Origin: Phocoena phocoena
Lineage: Eukaryota; Chordata; Mammalia; Artiodactyla; Phocoenidae
DNA: 64,000 bases
Direction: 5' to 3'
Assembly: GCF_963924675.1 (NCBI RefSeq)
Contig: NC_089230.1
Coordinates: 72,903,223 to 72,967,222 of the forward strand
Shown here: positions 11,401 through 22,724 of the stretch, in pieces
How positions within the stretch are numbered: position 1 is the first letter of the stretch
Layout of the letters: each line of letters begins with the position of its first letter
Program-made: the position numbers and the translations under genes
The notes under the pieces: generated by a model
The model's database searches: none
What the model saw: the letters and a program-made list of their open reading frames with translations, nothing else
Told to the model about the DNA's origin: nothing

Positions 11401-12296
11401 TAAACTTCCCTCTTAGAACTGCTTTTGCTGCATCCCATAGATTTTGGGTCATCGTGTCTCCATTGTCATTTGTTTCTAGGTATTTTTTTATTTCCTCTTT
11501 GATTTCTTCAGTGATCACTTCGTTATTAAGTAGTGTATTGTTTAGCCTCCATGTGTGTGTATTTTTTTACAGATCTTTTCCTGTAATTGATATCAAGCCT
11601 CATAGTGTTGTGGTCGGAAAAGATACTTGATACAATTTCAATTTTCTTAAATTTACCAAGGCTTGATTTGTGTCCCAAGATATGATCTATCCTGGAGAAT
11701 GTGCCATGAGCACTTGAGAAAAATGTGTATTCTGTTGTTTTTGGATGGAATGTCCTATAAATATCAATTAAGTCCATCTTGTTTAATGTATCATTTAAAG
11801 CTTGTGTTTCCTTATTTATTTACATTTTGGATGATCTGTCCATTGGTGAAAGTGGGGTATTAAAGTCCCCTACTATGAATGTGTTACTGTCGATTTCCCC
11901 TTTTATGGCTGTTAGTATTTGCCTTATGTATTGAGGTGCTCCTATGTTGGGTGCATAAATATTTACAATTGTTATATCTTCTTCTTGGATCGATCCCTTG
12001 ATCATTATGTAGTGTCCTTCTTTGTCTCTTCTAACAGTCTTTATTTTAAAGTCTATTTTGTCTGATATGAGAATTGCTACTCCAGCTTTCTTTTGGTTTC
12101 CATTTGCATGAAATATCTTTTTCTATCCCGTTATTTTCAGTCTGTATGAGTCTCTAGGTCTGAAGTTGGTCTCTTGTAGACAGCAAATATATGGGTCTTG
12201 TTTTTGTATCCATTCAGCCAATCTGTGTCTTTTGGTGGGAGCATTTAGTCCATTTACATTTAAGGTAATTATCGATATGTATGCTCCTATTCCCAT
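8483..12296 (-). pseudogene. L1 ORF2 (endonuclease-reverse transcriptase), broken
   Basis: In an intact L1 this protein nicks target DNA with its N-terminal AP-like endonuclease and copies L1 RNA with its reverse transcriptase. Here the ATG lies at the complement of 12294-12296. Endonuclease text includes NIYAPNIG and GDFNTP (about 12005-11850). RT text includes the FADD catalytic motif at 10190-10201, and the C-terminal zinc-knuckle region includes [14 protein letters not shown] near 8930-8890. Breaks seen: frame loss near 11820 and near 11520; a nonsense codon at 10806-10808, with the frame of 11518 continuing to 10001 beyond it; frame shifts near 10075, near 9915 (short deletion after CSW), near 9645 (short deletion after HK) and between 9072 and 9031. 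The protein cannot be made. Confidence 0.88.
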
Positions 12297-12369
12297 TTTC
12301 TTAATTGTTTTGGGTTTGTTATTGTAGGTCTTTTCCTTCTCTTGTGTTTCTTGCCTAGAGAAGTTCCTT

Positions 12370-13245
12370 TAGCAGTTGTTGTAGAGCTGGTTTGGTGGTG
12401 CTGAACTCTCTCAGCTTTTGCTTGTCTGTAAAGGTTTAATTTCTCCATCAAATCTGAATGAGATCCTTGCTGGGTAGAGTAATCTTGGTTGCAGGTTTTT
12501 CTCCTTCATCACTTTAAATATGTCCTGTCAGTCCCTTCTGGCTTGCAGAGTTTCTGCTGAAAGATCAGCTGTTAACCTTATGGGGATTCCCTTGTGTGTT
12601 ATTTGTTGTTTTTCCCTTGCTGCTTTTAGTATGTTTTCTTTGTATTTAATTTTTGACAGTTTGATTAATATGTGTCTTGGTGTATTTCTCCTTGGATTTA
12701 TCCTGTATGGGACTCTGTGCTTCCTGGACTTGATTAACTATTTCCTTTCCCATATTAGGGAAGTTTTCAACTATAATCTCTTCAGATATTTTCTCAGTCC
12801 CATTCTTTTTCTCTTCTTCTTCTGGAACCCCTATAATTCGAATGTTGGTGTGTTTAATGTTGTCCCAGAGGTCTCTGAGACTGTCCTCAGTTATTTTCAT
12901 TGTTTTTTCTTTATTCTGCTCTGCAGTATTTATTTCCACTATTTTATCTTCCAGGTGACTTATCCGTTCTTCTGCCTCAGTTATTCTGCTATTGATCCCA
13001 TCTAGAGTTTTTTTCATTTCATTTATTGTGTTGTTCATCGTTGCTTGTTTCATCTTTAGTTCTTCTAGGTCCTTGTTAAATGTTTCTTGCATTTTGTCTA
13101 TTCTATTTCCAAGATTTTGGATCATCTTTACTATCATTATTCTGAATTCTTTTTCAGGTAGACTGCCTATTTCCTCTTCATTTGTTAGGTCTAGTGGGTT
13201 TTTATCTTGCTCCTTCATCTGCTGTGTGTTTTTCTGTCTCCTCAT
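12370..13245 (-). pseudogene. L1 ORF1 (RNA-binding chaperone), broken
   Basis: ORF1p normally forms coiled-coil trimers that coat L1 RNA. The ATG is at the complement of 13243-13245. The first frame runs 199 codons to 12646. It contains a heptad-rich segment (about residues 45-105) and the start of the RRM (NIRIIGVPEEEE, near residue 135). The conserved C-terminal domain follows in another frame, about 12640 to 12370, and has its own TGA near 12527-12532 where a Trp codon is expected. The frame break falls within the string CACAGAGTCCC (complement of about 12710-12720), the same place as in the other large L1 at 34790-40952. Confidence 0.85.
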
Positions 13246-15316
13246 TTTGCTTGTCTTACTGTGTTTGGGGTCTACTTTTTGCAGGCTGTGGGTTTGTAGT
13301 TCCCATCGTTTTTGGTGTCTGTCCCCAGTGGCTAAGGTTGGTTCAGTGGGTTATGTAGGCTTCCTGGTGGAAGGGACTAGTGCCTGTGTTCTGGTGGATG
13401 AGGCTGGATCTTGTCTTTCTGGTGGGCAGGTCCACATCTGGTGGTGTGTTTTGGGGTGTCTGTGGACTTATTATGATTTTAGGCAGCCTCTCTGCTAATG
13501 GGTGGGGTTGTGTTCCTGTCTTGCTAGTTGTTTGGCATAGGATGTCCAGCACTGTAGCTTGCTGGTCGTTGAGTGAAGCTGGGTGCTGGTGATGAGATGG
13601 AGATCTCTGGGAGATTTTCACCGTTTGATATCATGTGGAGCTGGGAGGTCTCTTGTGGACCAGTGTCCTGAAGTTGGCTCTCCTTCGTCAGAGGCACAGC
13701 ATTGACTCCTGGCTGCAGCACCAAGAGCCTTTCATCCACACGGCTCAGAATAAAAGGGAGGAAAAGTAGAAAGAAAGAATTAGTAGAAGTAGAAAGAAAG
13801 AAAGAAAAGAAAAAGAAAGAAAGAAAGAAAGAAAGGAGGGAGGGAGGGAGGGAGGAAGGAAGGAAGGAAGGAAGGAGGGAAGGAAGGAAAAAAGAAAGAA
13901 AGAAGATAAAGTAAAATAAAATAGATAAAATATAATAAAGTTATTAAAATAAAAAAATAATTATTAAAAGAAAAAGAAACGGACAGAACCCTAGGACAAA
14001 TGGTGGAAGCAAAGCTATATAGACAGAATCTCACACAGAAGCATACACATACACACTCACAAAAAGAGGAAAAGGGGAAAAAAATCATAAATCTTGCTCT
14101 CAAAGTTCACCTCCTTAATTTGGGATGATTCGTTGTCTATTCAGGTATTCCACAGATGCAGGGCACATCAAGTTGATTGTGGAGGTTTAATCCGCTGCTC
14201 CTGAGGCTGCTGGGAGAGATTTCCCTTTCTCTTTATTTGTTCGCACAGCTGCCGGGGCTCAGCTTTGGATTTGGCCCCGCCTCTGCGCGTAGGTCGCCGG
14301 AGGGCGTCTGTTCCTCGCTCAGACAGAACGGGGCTAAAGGAGCCGCTGATTCGGGGTCTCTGGCTCACTCAGGCCTGGGGGAGGGAGGGGCACGGCGTGC
14401 GGGGCGGGCCTGCGGCGGCAGAGGCCGGCGTGACGTTGCACCAGCCTGAGGCGCGCCGTGCGTTCTTCCGGGAAGTTGTCCCTGGATCCCGGGACCCTGG
14501 CCGTGGCGGGCTGCACAGGCTCCCCGGAAGGCGGGTGTGGACAGTGACCTGTGCTCGCACACGGGCTTCTTGGTGGCAGCAGCGGCGGCCTTAGCGTCTC
14601 ATGCCTGTCTCTGGGGTCCGCGCTTTTAGCCGCGGCTCGCGCCCGTCTCTGGAGCTCCTTTAAGCAGCGTTCTTAATCCCCTCTCCTCGCGCACCAGGAA
14701 ACAAAGAGGGAAGAAAAAGTCTCTTGCCTCTTCGGCAGCTCCAGACCTCCCGGACTCCCTCCCGGCCAGCCGTGGCGCAGTAACCCACTGCAGGCTGTGT
14801 ACACGCCGCCAGTCCTCTCCCTGCGCCCCAACGCTCCAACGGAAGCCCGAGCCTCAGCTCGCAGCCCCGTCCGCCCCGGCGGGTGAGCAGACAAGCCTCT
14901 CAGGCTGGTGAGCCCTGGTCGGCACCGATCCTCTGTGCGGGAATCTCTCCGCTTTGCCCCAACCACCCCCGTTGCTGTGCTCTCCTACGCGGCGCCGAAG
15001 CTTTCCCCCTCCGCCACCCGCAGTCTCTGCCCGCGAAGGGGCTTCTAGTGTTTGGAAACCGTTCCTCCTTCACAGCTCCCTCCCACTGGTGTAGGTCCCG
15101 TTCCTATTCTTTTGTCTCTGTTTATTCTTTTTTCTTTTGCCTTACCCAGGGACGTGGGGGGTTTCTTGCCTTTGGGGAGGTCTGAGGTCTTCTGCCAGCA
15201 TTCAGTAGGCGTTCTGTAAGAGTTGTTCCACCTGTAGATGTATTTCTGGTGTATCTGTGGGGAGGAAGGTGATCTCCGCGTCTTACTCTTCCGCTATCTT
15301 CCCAGAAGCTCCCCGC
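13246..15316 (-). promoter_or_regulatory. L1 5' UTR, CpG-rich internal promoter region
   Basis: In L1, the 5' UTR drives pol II transcription from its own first bases. The part at 14170-15316 is strongly GC- and CpG-rich and would look like a CpG island on its own. The inner part (13260-14160) holds the GAAA-rich tract and TAAAA-rich sequence. A reader should not mistake it for the promoter of a cellular gene. Confidence 0.7.
13764..13975 (+). repeat. Purine-rich microsatellite (GAAA)n, (GGGA)n, (GGAA)n, (AAAAT)n
   Basis: Nearly pure A/G on the plus strand from about 13764 to 13910: AGAAA units, then GGGA, GGAA and again GAAA, followed by ATAAAATA units. It lies inside the L1 5' UTR. Long homopurine tracts of this kind can form triplex (H-DNA) structure; that is general knowledge, not shown here. 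Confidence 0.85.
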
Positions 15317-15325
15317 AAGCTGATT

Positions 15326-16190
15326 TCTGTGCCTCTATGTGACCCCCAGGTAAGACACCCAGGGACCTCTAATGTCAGCTTCTTCTCTCTGTTATGCTTT
15401 CCCTTCTGTTCTCATTGTACCCCAACTCTGACTAGAGGTAAAGCATCAGTTAGGTCAAACAGCCTTCATAACATTGAAGTCAACAAACAGGGAATGATCA
15501 CCAGAGGGTGGAGTGAAGGGTACGAAGGGAGGAGCGGTGAGCGCTGGAAATAACACACGAAGACTGGGCCACCTTTGATCTTAGGACCCATGTTTCAGAT
15601 TACAGAAGTTTTGGTATAGCTAATCAATTGGAAGGTTACTGTGAAAATCCTGATTTCTAGGATTTTTCTGTGAAAAATTAGAAGATCACACAAGTCAAGT
15701 TCACATTCCCTCGTGGCAAGAGTCTGTTGAAGCCAAGTATGAGCCAACAAATGAGGTGGCCCAGCCCTTCTTGAACTTGACAGTTGCTTCCACTCCTTTT
15801 TATCTGCCAGTCTGAATACTGGTTTCCATTTGTTATCTCCATGCATGACTGTTTCTCTTAGCTAACTGTACTATTTACACGGTAGGGAGCTAGCAGAAGA
15901 GATAAGATCAGTTTGAGTGTTAGAAAAATAATCTTGGAAGCTGAAAGATTTGTAACTGTGAGAGGGAGATAAAGTGAAAGAGAAGGATTAAAGATCAAAA
16001 GTAGAAAGATCAGCTTAGGGACTACAATAGTTTACACTAAACATCAAGAACATTCCAACCGGGAGGTAGCCCTGGAGGTGGGGAGAGGATAGATTCCGAA
16101 GATAGGTTGGGAGCAAAATTGAGGGAGCTGGTGACTGAACATGGAGGGTGAATGAAGGAAAGGGAGAATTTCGGGGCTCAAAATAAGTCA
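15326..16190. other. Unique sequence, no gene seen
   Basis: Purine-rich in the second half. Open frames do not exceed 100 codons and lack domains. No repeat recognised. Confidence 0.45.
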
Positions 16191-16194
16191 AGGC

Positions 16195-16735
16195 TATGCA
16201 CAGGGGTCTTTATTACAACAGTTTTTGTTTAGTAGCAGAAAAATAGAAACCAAGTGAGTGCCCATCAAAGGAAAATGGTGGAAGATACCATGGTATGTCC
16301 ATGCTCTGGGGCACTGTACTGCCATTGTCAGGAATAAGTCAGATCCAAACCAGCTGCCATGCAGGGATTTCCTCTGAGTGTATTTAGGTAAAATGCACTG
16401 AGGAACATTTATGAGATGATTCCATTAATGAAAAAGCAACAACCCCCTAACCTACGTATGTATGTATATGCAGAGAGTTGTGTATTCGTTCGTATATATG
16501 TACGTGTGTATGTTTGATTATGATCATATGAACAAAGGAAAAAGGATGGGAATCATTATAGTAATAGAACGTGGGAGTAAGTGGACGATGAAGGAAGTAG
16601 GAGAAAACCAAAAAAAAAAAAAAAACCAAGTATATTATAAAAGGTGATCTTTGGATTTTTAAAGAATGCATATTTTATTTTTGTCTAATTGCGTATGTGT
16701 GTGTAACCATTGAAAAGGTGCATGAAATGGATACA
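16195..16735 (+). mobile_element. Old L1 3' end (L1ME-like), sense
   Basis: The run of AGTAGCAGAAAAATAGAAACCAAGTG, GTGCCCATCAAAGG and ATGATTCCATTAATG is the usual order of text near the 3' end of old L1M elements. It is followed by TATGTATGTATATGC and a short A-rich stretch at 16610-16625. Diverged; ends approximate. Confidence 0.6.
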
Positions 16736-16959
16736 TGGGGTCTGAGGGATTCCAGTTGATTTTAATTTCTTAGAGTTATAGATTATTTATAAAATTGGTA
16801 TAAACTCCCCACAATATGTGAACCTAAAACTGCTGAACAAATGAAGTTTGCTAATTTTGTAAAAACCCACAAGAGATCTCTTTTCATTGTAGACAAGCAC
16901 AAATCGAGGTATGTTTTTCAATCATCTCAATATTCCTCTCATTTTATATTTAAATCGTG

Positions 16960-17155
16960 CCATGGCTGTTTCCCAGCTGGGTGAACTCAGGCAATTTACT
17001 TAATCTCTCTCTCTCCGCCTAATTTTTCTTATTTGAAAAATGGGAAAGATCATCTTAACCCTGAAATGTTGTTGCTAGGATCAAAGGAAAGAATATCCAT
17101 AAAGTGTCTGGCCCCTGGGAGGCTCTCCTTAGATGACAGCTACTATTTTTAGTAC
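16960..17155 (+). repeat. MIR SINE, sense
   Basis: GGCAATTTACTTAATCTCTC, a TTATTTGAAAAATGGGAAAG segment, GTTGTTGCTAGGATCAAAGG and GTGTCTGGCCCCTGG follow the MIR core and tail order. Confidence 0.75.
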
Positions 17156-18291
17156 TTTTAGAGAATACTTTACCCCTACCCTGCTCACAAGTGTGACATG
17201 ATTGATGGTTTCAGCCATGGCCTTCAGTGCCTCCTGAACCTCCAGATACTTTTCCGTCCAGTTCCAATGATAACGCTCCCTCTCCTTTTCTTTAGACTTT
17301 AATCAGTTACTTGAGGCCAAGGAAGGGATTCTGGGCCACTGGCCTGTGAGCAGGCATCAGGGCTCAGTTTCTTTCTCATCCTATTTTTAGCTGATCAGAC
17401 TTCTTAGTTCAAAACTTACCATCAAATTTAAGTCATTTTCAAGCCTTCTGATCATGTTTAACAAGTAAAAGCCTTTCGAGGGGCACGTTTTTGCAAGTTT
17501 GGAAAGTTTTATTTTTGCAAGTTTTGCTCACAATGTAAAGAAAAAGATGAAACGAAGGTGGGATTTAGGTGTGATAACATTACTAAGTGCTAGGTAAGAT
17601 TTACAGAGCCACCGTCCCTCCCAGCCCCATCAAAATATAATAGAAATTATTTGAACTTTGGATACAAAGAGGGTCAGATCGATTTAGAGGAATTAAAATC
17701 ACCTTGTATTTGTATATTTGTTTAGTGTCTCCACTCCTGGAGAAACAAGAAATACTGAGATATTTCAGGTAGAGCTGTACTGTGTCAGCATTGAAGTTGC
17801 TTAAGGTGTTTCTGTTTTATTTTTAGCTAAGAAATTCCATATAAGTCTGGATAAAACTTAACAATTCAATTTGCCATGTTGTCTGTTTTATTTCTAAAAT
17901 AAATCATTGATATAGGGAAAATGTATAAATAAGTGTAAAAATGCAAATCCCAATCAGTTGAAAGTTTCCCTCAAAGTTCGGTTGATTCCACATAAAACCT
18001 TAGAGCAAGTCTGTCCTAGCCCCAGAGCTTTTCAAAAGGAACTACAGGGGCCCTTTTATAATGAGTTAGACTTTGGGCATTTCTTGAATTCGTTAGGGGG
18101 TTTCTTCATATTTTATTTGTATAAGAATTTTATTTATTTATTTCTGAATAGAATTTCCTCTTTTTTTGGTCTCTGAATTACACTTTAATCTTCTTCAAAC
18201 AGCAGATTACTTTAAATATTTTAGAAAATAAACCTTCAGATGTGGCCATTTCTGGGTAAAAATTCTATTCCATTTGATTTGCCATGATTAA
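17156..18291. other. Unique AT-rich sequence, no gene seen
   Basis: No recognisable repeat or exon. The longest frame (17958-18176, 72 codons) has no domain and ends in AT-rich hydrophobic text. Confidence 0.45.
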
Positions 18292-18690
18292 TAGAAAAAC
18301 AGAAACCAACATTTACTGTTTATAATGCCTTAGGCATTGTTCTAAACAGGTTTCTCAACCTCAGCACTACTGAAATTTTGGACCGGATGATTCTTTGTTG
18401 TTGAGGGCCGTCCTGTACATTGAATACCATTAAACAGCATCCCTGGCCTCTACCCACTTGATGCCAATAGCACACCTCCACCAGCTGTGACAACCAAAAT
18501 GTCTCTAGACGTTGTCATATGTCCTTTGAGGGGCAGAATCACCCCAGTTAAGTACCCCCACTGTTGAAGACACTTTCACATAGGTCATTTTATTTACTCT
18601 TTACAACAGAGACTCTGAGAGTTTACGTTATTTTCCAAAGGTCACATATTGGAGTAGTGAGTGGGGTCCTGGGATTCCAATTCCAGCTGG
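18292..18690 (+). repeat. MIR SINE split by a MER5A element
   Basis: The left part (18300-18345, ACATTTACTGTTTATAATGCC then GGCATTGTTCTAAAC) and the right part (18558-18690, CATAGGTCATTTTATTTACTC, CAAAGGTCACATATTGG, GGGATTCCAATTCCAG) are consecutive pieces of one sense MIR. The insert between them is a separate hAT fossil. Confidence 0.7.
18346..18557 (-). mobile_element. MER5A hAT-Charlie DNA transposon fossil
   Basis: Read on the minus strand it ends GTTGAGAAACC; the plus strand carries TTTCTCAACCTCAGCACTACTG, TTTTGGACCGGATGATTCTTTG, GGCCTCTACCCACTTGATGCC and GTGACAACCAAAATGTCTC, all signature text of MER5A. No transposase is encoded in this short non-autonomous element. Confidence 0.85.
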
Positions 18691-19154
18691 AATAATCCCA
18701 CAGTTCCTCTTTTAGAGATCATGCTGGGAAAAAAGAACAGAAAAGAAAAAGGAGAAATCTGACTTAGCTTCAAGATTTCTTAAAGCATAAAAATTATTCT
18801 CAGTGCTATTCTCTAATAATTTCTACATCCTCAAACCTTATTCTCGTCCCCAGGATGTGCTTTTAGCTGCCACCAACCCCCAGCCCTCCCTCCCAACAAA
18901 TATCTCATTTTTCCCTGAGAGATAGAAGTTGTCTAAAGTGAGTTTTTTCCAGCTTTTTTCTCTTCATCTCAAAAGTCTTCCAACACCTAACCCATCCTTT
19001 ACCATACTTCTTTCTAAGCCCAACCCCTCTACCTGTGCCCTTGATCACACCCCCTCTCTTCTCTCTAACCTTGCTTCATGAATGATCCCTACTACAAATG
19101 ATCCCTGTGACAAGTCTTCAGTTCTTCCCTAGGCCTGAGCACGTGCTTCTCCCT
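18691..19154. other. Unique sequence, no gene seen
   Basis: Pyrimidine-rich on the plus strand around 18890-19080. No repeat or exon recognised. Confidence 0.45.
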
Positions 19155-19655
19155 TTGTGATGGTTACTTTTAAGTGTCAGCTTGAGTAGGCCATGCATGG
19201 TACCCAGTTATTTGGTCAAATATTATTCTAGATATTTCTCTGGAGATATTTTTTAGATGTGATTAAAAATCAGTAGACTTTGAATAAAGCAGATTACACT
19301 CCATTGGGGGGGTGGGCCTCCAATCAGTAGAAAGTTGGCCTCTCTGGAAGAAGATGAATTTTTTTTTTTAAGGAGTCTGTCAGTGGATGTAATGGTTATG
19401 CCTCAGGAGGTCTTGTCTCTATCATTTGCTTTTTCTGTTCCAGTGAAGTATGTTGTCAGTCAAACTTCTTTGAAGATGAAATTCTTAGGACTGAAACTAC
19501 AACTCTTGTCTGGGTCTTCAGTCTACCAGCCTACCCTGAACATTTTGGACTTGCCAAGCCTCAATAATCACAGAAGCCAATTCCTTAAAGTAAGTCTTTC
19601 TCCCTGTATATACAAATAGAAATTTGTTCTATTTCTCTGTAGAACCCTAATATAC
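19155..19655 (+). mobile_element. MLT2-type LTR (ERVL family), sense
   Basis: Starts TGTGATGGTTACTTTTAAGTG and carries CCAGTTATTTGGTCAAATATTA, TTAGATGTGATTAAAAATCAG, TAAAGCAGATTACACTCCAT, CCAGCCTACC, TCAATAATCACAGAAGCCAA and TTCTCTGTAGAACCCTAATA near the end. This order is that of MLT2 LTRs of ancient ERVL retroviruses. No internal viral region is present. It is very diverged and is treated as a solo LTR. Confidence 0.75.
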
Positions 19656-20022
19656 CCTCCTTTCCTAAAAAACCTTTTCCCTGAAGCTGCCTTGCATCTA
19701 AGCTCACATGCCCCTTCTCTACAAAGTCAGCTCTACTACCTCTCTCCTTCTGCTGGCTGCTCTTACAGTCTGCATAAGGAGGTGTTTGAAATAGTGGGAT
19801 TTCTGCAGTGTGAAACAAGGACGTAATCTATTTCATCGTTACATTTCCAAAATATGTCTAGCACAATAACTGGAATATTGTGGGTACTTGAGCTTATTCA
19901 TTTGAAATGTCAAATCCTTTCTCTAAGTAAGGCTGAAAATCAACTGAGAAAAATGCAACCATAAACATTTCCTTTGATATTTCTGGACTAAGATGTTTGA
20001 ATTTGAACTCTGTTTATTAAAA
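19656..20022. other. Unique sequence, no gene seen
   Basis: Nothing recognisable between the ERVL LTR and the next SINE. Confidence 0.45.
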
Positions 20023-20033
20023 ACATTCTTGCT

Positions 20034-20241
20034 GGGCTTCCCTGGTGGCACAGTGATTGAGAGTCCGCCTGCCAATGCAGGGGACACGGGTTCGTGCCGC
20101 GGTCCAGGAGGATCCCACGTGCTGTGGAGCGGCTGGGCCCGTGGGCCATGGCCGCTGAGCCTGCGCGTCCGGAGCCTGTGCTCCGCAACGGGAGAGGCCA
20201 CAGCAGTGAGAGGCCAGTGTACCACAAAAAAAAAAAAAAAC
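20034..20241 (+). mobile_element. CHR-type SINE, sense
   Basis: Complete tRNA-derived SINE with A-tail at 20225-20240. Target duplication ACATTCTTGCTGGG at 20023-20036 and 20242-20255; the last three bases overlap the SINE head. Confidence 0.93.
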
Positions 20242-20255
20242 ACATTCTTGCTGGG

Positions 20256-20670
20256 TAATTTAGTCCTCTTTTCTCTTAAAAAATGTTTTTCAGAGTTGCA
20301 GTAAAAGAGGAACCCAAATGCATAACAAGATCAAAGAAATCATTCCCTACATCCCAGTAGTGATGAACAGACATGTGGTGAGTGGCTGGTGGACACTGTT
20401 CTACTTTACTACACGTTTAACCCCTTTGTTTCTGTCCATGGTACCTAGAATGTCCTTATAAAATCAGAACATTAGGAAAATTTTGAATTAATTATTAAAA
20501 TAGATTTTTTTTAAGTCAATAAGAAAAAAAAGAAACAGGGTCAGAGAAGGAGTATTACTGCTGTTAGTGAAAAACAGTTATATCAGTTGAAATTTTGACC
20601 TTTAGGCTGAAAATGAGAAAGTGGGTTTTAAAACAGGAACATATTCTTAGGGAATAAGAAGGAGTTTTTA
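20256..20670. other. Unique AT-rich sequence, no gene seen
   Basis: No repeat or exon recognised between two SINEs. Confidence 0.4.
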
Positions 20671-20684
20671 AAAATTCAGTGGGG

Positions 20685-20871
20685 GGGCTTCCCTGGTGGC
20701 GCAGTGGTTGAGAGTCTGCCTGCCGATGCAGGGGTCACGGGTTCGTGCCCCGGTCCAGGAGGATCCCACATGCCGCGGAGCGGCTGGGCCCGTGAGCCAT
20801 GGCTGCTGAGCCTGCGCGTCTGGAGCCTGTGCTCTGCAACGGGAGAGGCCACAACAGTGAGAGGCCCATGT

Positions 20872-20900
<29 letters not shown>
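20685..20900 (+). mobile_element. CHR-type SINE, sense
   Basis: Complete copy with a pure A-tail (20877-20900). Flanking duplication AAAATTCAGTGGGG at 20671-20684 and 20900-20913. Confidence 0.93.
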
Positions 20901-20903
<3 letters not shown>

Positions 20904-22724
20904 TTCAGTGGGGATTTACCACTGATATTTTAAAAAAAATTTAGCAACACTCAGGGCACTCTAAATTGAAAAGAGAAAAAATATTATCCACAATAACAAA
21001 AACACCATAAATCAAATCACTTCTGCTTTTATATTTGTTTTATTTCTACAGTCCTTGACCATTTAGATTTATAATTTTTCCAACAATGTATTATAAATCT
21101 TTGAAACAAATCACTCTATCCATCTTATTTTTGTTTTAAATACATTTCAAAGAAAGTTGCAGATATCAGTATACTTCACTATAACCAAATGGGATTTGTT
21201 CCAGGTATGCCAGGCTAGTTCAACATTCAAAAAAATCAAATAATGTAATACACCACATCAATAGATTAAAGAAGAAAAATCATACAATCATATCAATAGA
21301 TGCTGAAAAACATTTGACATATTCAACATCCATTCATGATCAAAGCTCTCAGCAAACTAGGAATGCAGAGGAACTTCCTTAACTTGATAAAGAACATCTA
21401 TAAAAGAAAAACCTATAGCAAAGACCATACTTCATGATGAGAAACTAAATGCTTTCCCCCTAAAATTGGGAACAAGGATGTCTCCTCTCCTGTCTAACAT
21501 CATACTGGAAGTCCTAGCTAATGCAATGAGACAAGAAAATAAATAAAGTATACAGAATGGAAAGAAAGAAATGAAACAGTCTTTGTTTCCAGATGGCATG
21601 AATGTCTATGTAGAAAATACCAAAGAATCAATCAAAAAAACTGCTGGAACTAATAAGCAATTACAGCAAAGTTGCAGGATACAAGATTACTTTCCTATAT
21701 GCCAGCAATGAACAATTGGAATTTGAAGTTATAAAAACAACACTATTTACATTAGCCTCAAAAAAATTTTTTAAGAGATACTTAGGTAAAAATTTAACAA
21801 AATATATACAAGATCTATATGACAGAAACTACAAAATGCTGGTGAAAGAAATAAAAGAATATCTAAATAAATGGAGAGACACAAGATGTTAGTTCTTCTC
21901 AACTTAATTTATGGATTCCACACATTCTCAGTCAAAATCCTGGAAAATTATTCTGTATATATCAACAAACTGATTCAAAAGTTCATATGGAAAGGCAAAA
22001 GACCCATAAGAGCCAATACGACACCGAAGAGGAACAGAGTCGGGACTGACATTACCTGGATGAAGACAGTGAGGTATTGGTGAAATAATAGATAAGCAGA
22101 TCAGTAGAACAGAATAGAGAGTCCAGAAATAGATCCACACAAATATAGTAACTGATCTTTGACATGGGAACAAAAGCAATTCCGTGGAGAGAGGATAATC
22201 TTTTCAACAAGTGATGCTGGAACTACTGGATATCCACATACAAATCATCATCATCATCATCATCTAGCCACAGAGCTTACACTCATCCCAAAATTAATTC
22301 AAAATGGATTATAGATGTAAAAATGCAAAATTATGAAACTTCTAGAAGATAAAAAGGAGAAAATCTAGGTGACCTTGGGTTTGGTGATGAGTTTTAAGAT
22401 ACAACATCAAAAGTGTGATCAGTGAAAGGAAAACTTGATAAGTTGGATTCCATTAAAATTTAAAACATCTGCTCTGTGAAGGACACCATTAAGAGAATGA
22501 AATGACAAGCCACAAACTGGGAGAAAATATTTGCAAAACTCATCTGGTAAAGGGCTGGTATCCAAAATATACAAAGAACTCTTAAAACTCAATAATAACG
22601 AGACAACCAATTAAAACATGGGCAAACAATTTGGACAGACATCTCACCAAAGAATACATACAGATGGCAGATAAGCATATGAGAAGATGCTCAATATCAT
22701 ATATCCTTAGAAAATTACAAGTTA

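Larger units (their letters stand above)
8087..15316 (-). mobile_element. Full-length L1 retrotransposon (7.2 kb), antisense, inactive
   Basis: The minus strand reads in order: GC-rich 5' UTR (15316 to 13246), ORF1 (13245 to about 12370), ORF2 (12296 to about 8483), 3' UTR, AATAAA (complement of 8127-8132) and an A-rich tail at 8087-8120. The 5' end carries the expected start (GGGAAGATAGCGGAAGAGTAA on the minus strand, near 15304-15284). Flanks share AAGCTGATT at 8078-8086 and 15317-15325, a nine-base target-site duplication with one mismatch before further similarity. The copy is complete in length but has several frameshifts and stops in both ORFs. Its 3' UTR matches the artiodactyl/cetacean L1 type. 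Confidence 0.9.

Noticed and set aside
10001..11518. Long antisense frames of 230 and 236 codons
   Set aside because: They are L1 reverse-transcriptase text separated by a nonsense codon, not a host gene.
14170..15316. CpG-island-like region suggesting a gene promoter
   Set aside because: It is the 5' UTR of the full-length L1, as shown by its position between ORF1 and the element's 5' end.
20034..20110. tRNA-like sequence with A and B boxes
   Set aside because: It is the tRNA-derived head of a SINE, followed by a SINE body and A-tail, and cannot form a full tRNA gene.
22243..22262. (CAT)n repeat considered as a CRISPR-like or regulatory array
   Set aside because: Only about six units of a trinucleotide with no spacers; an ordinary microsatellite in an old L1.
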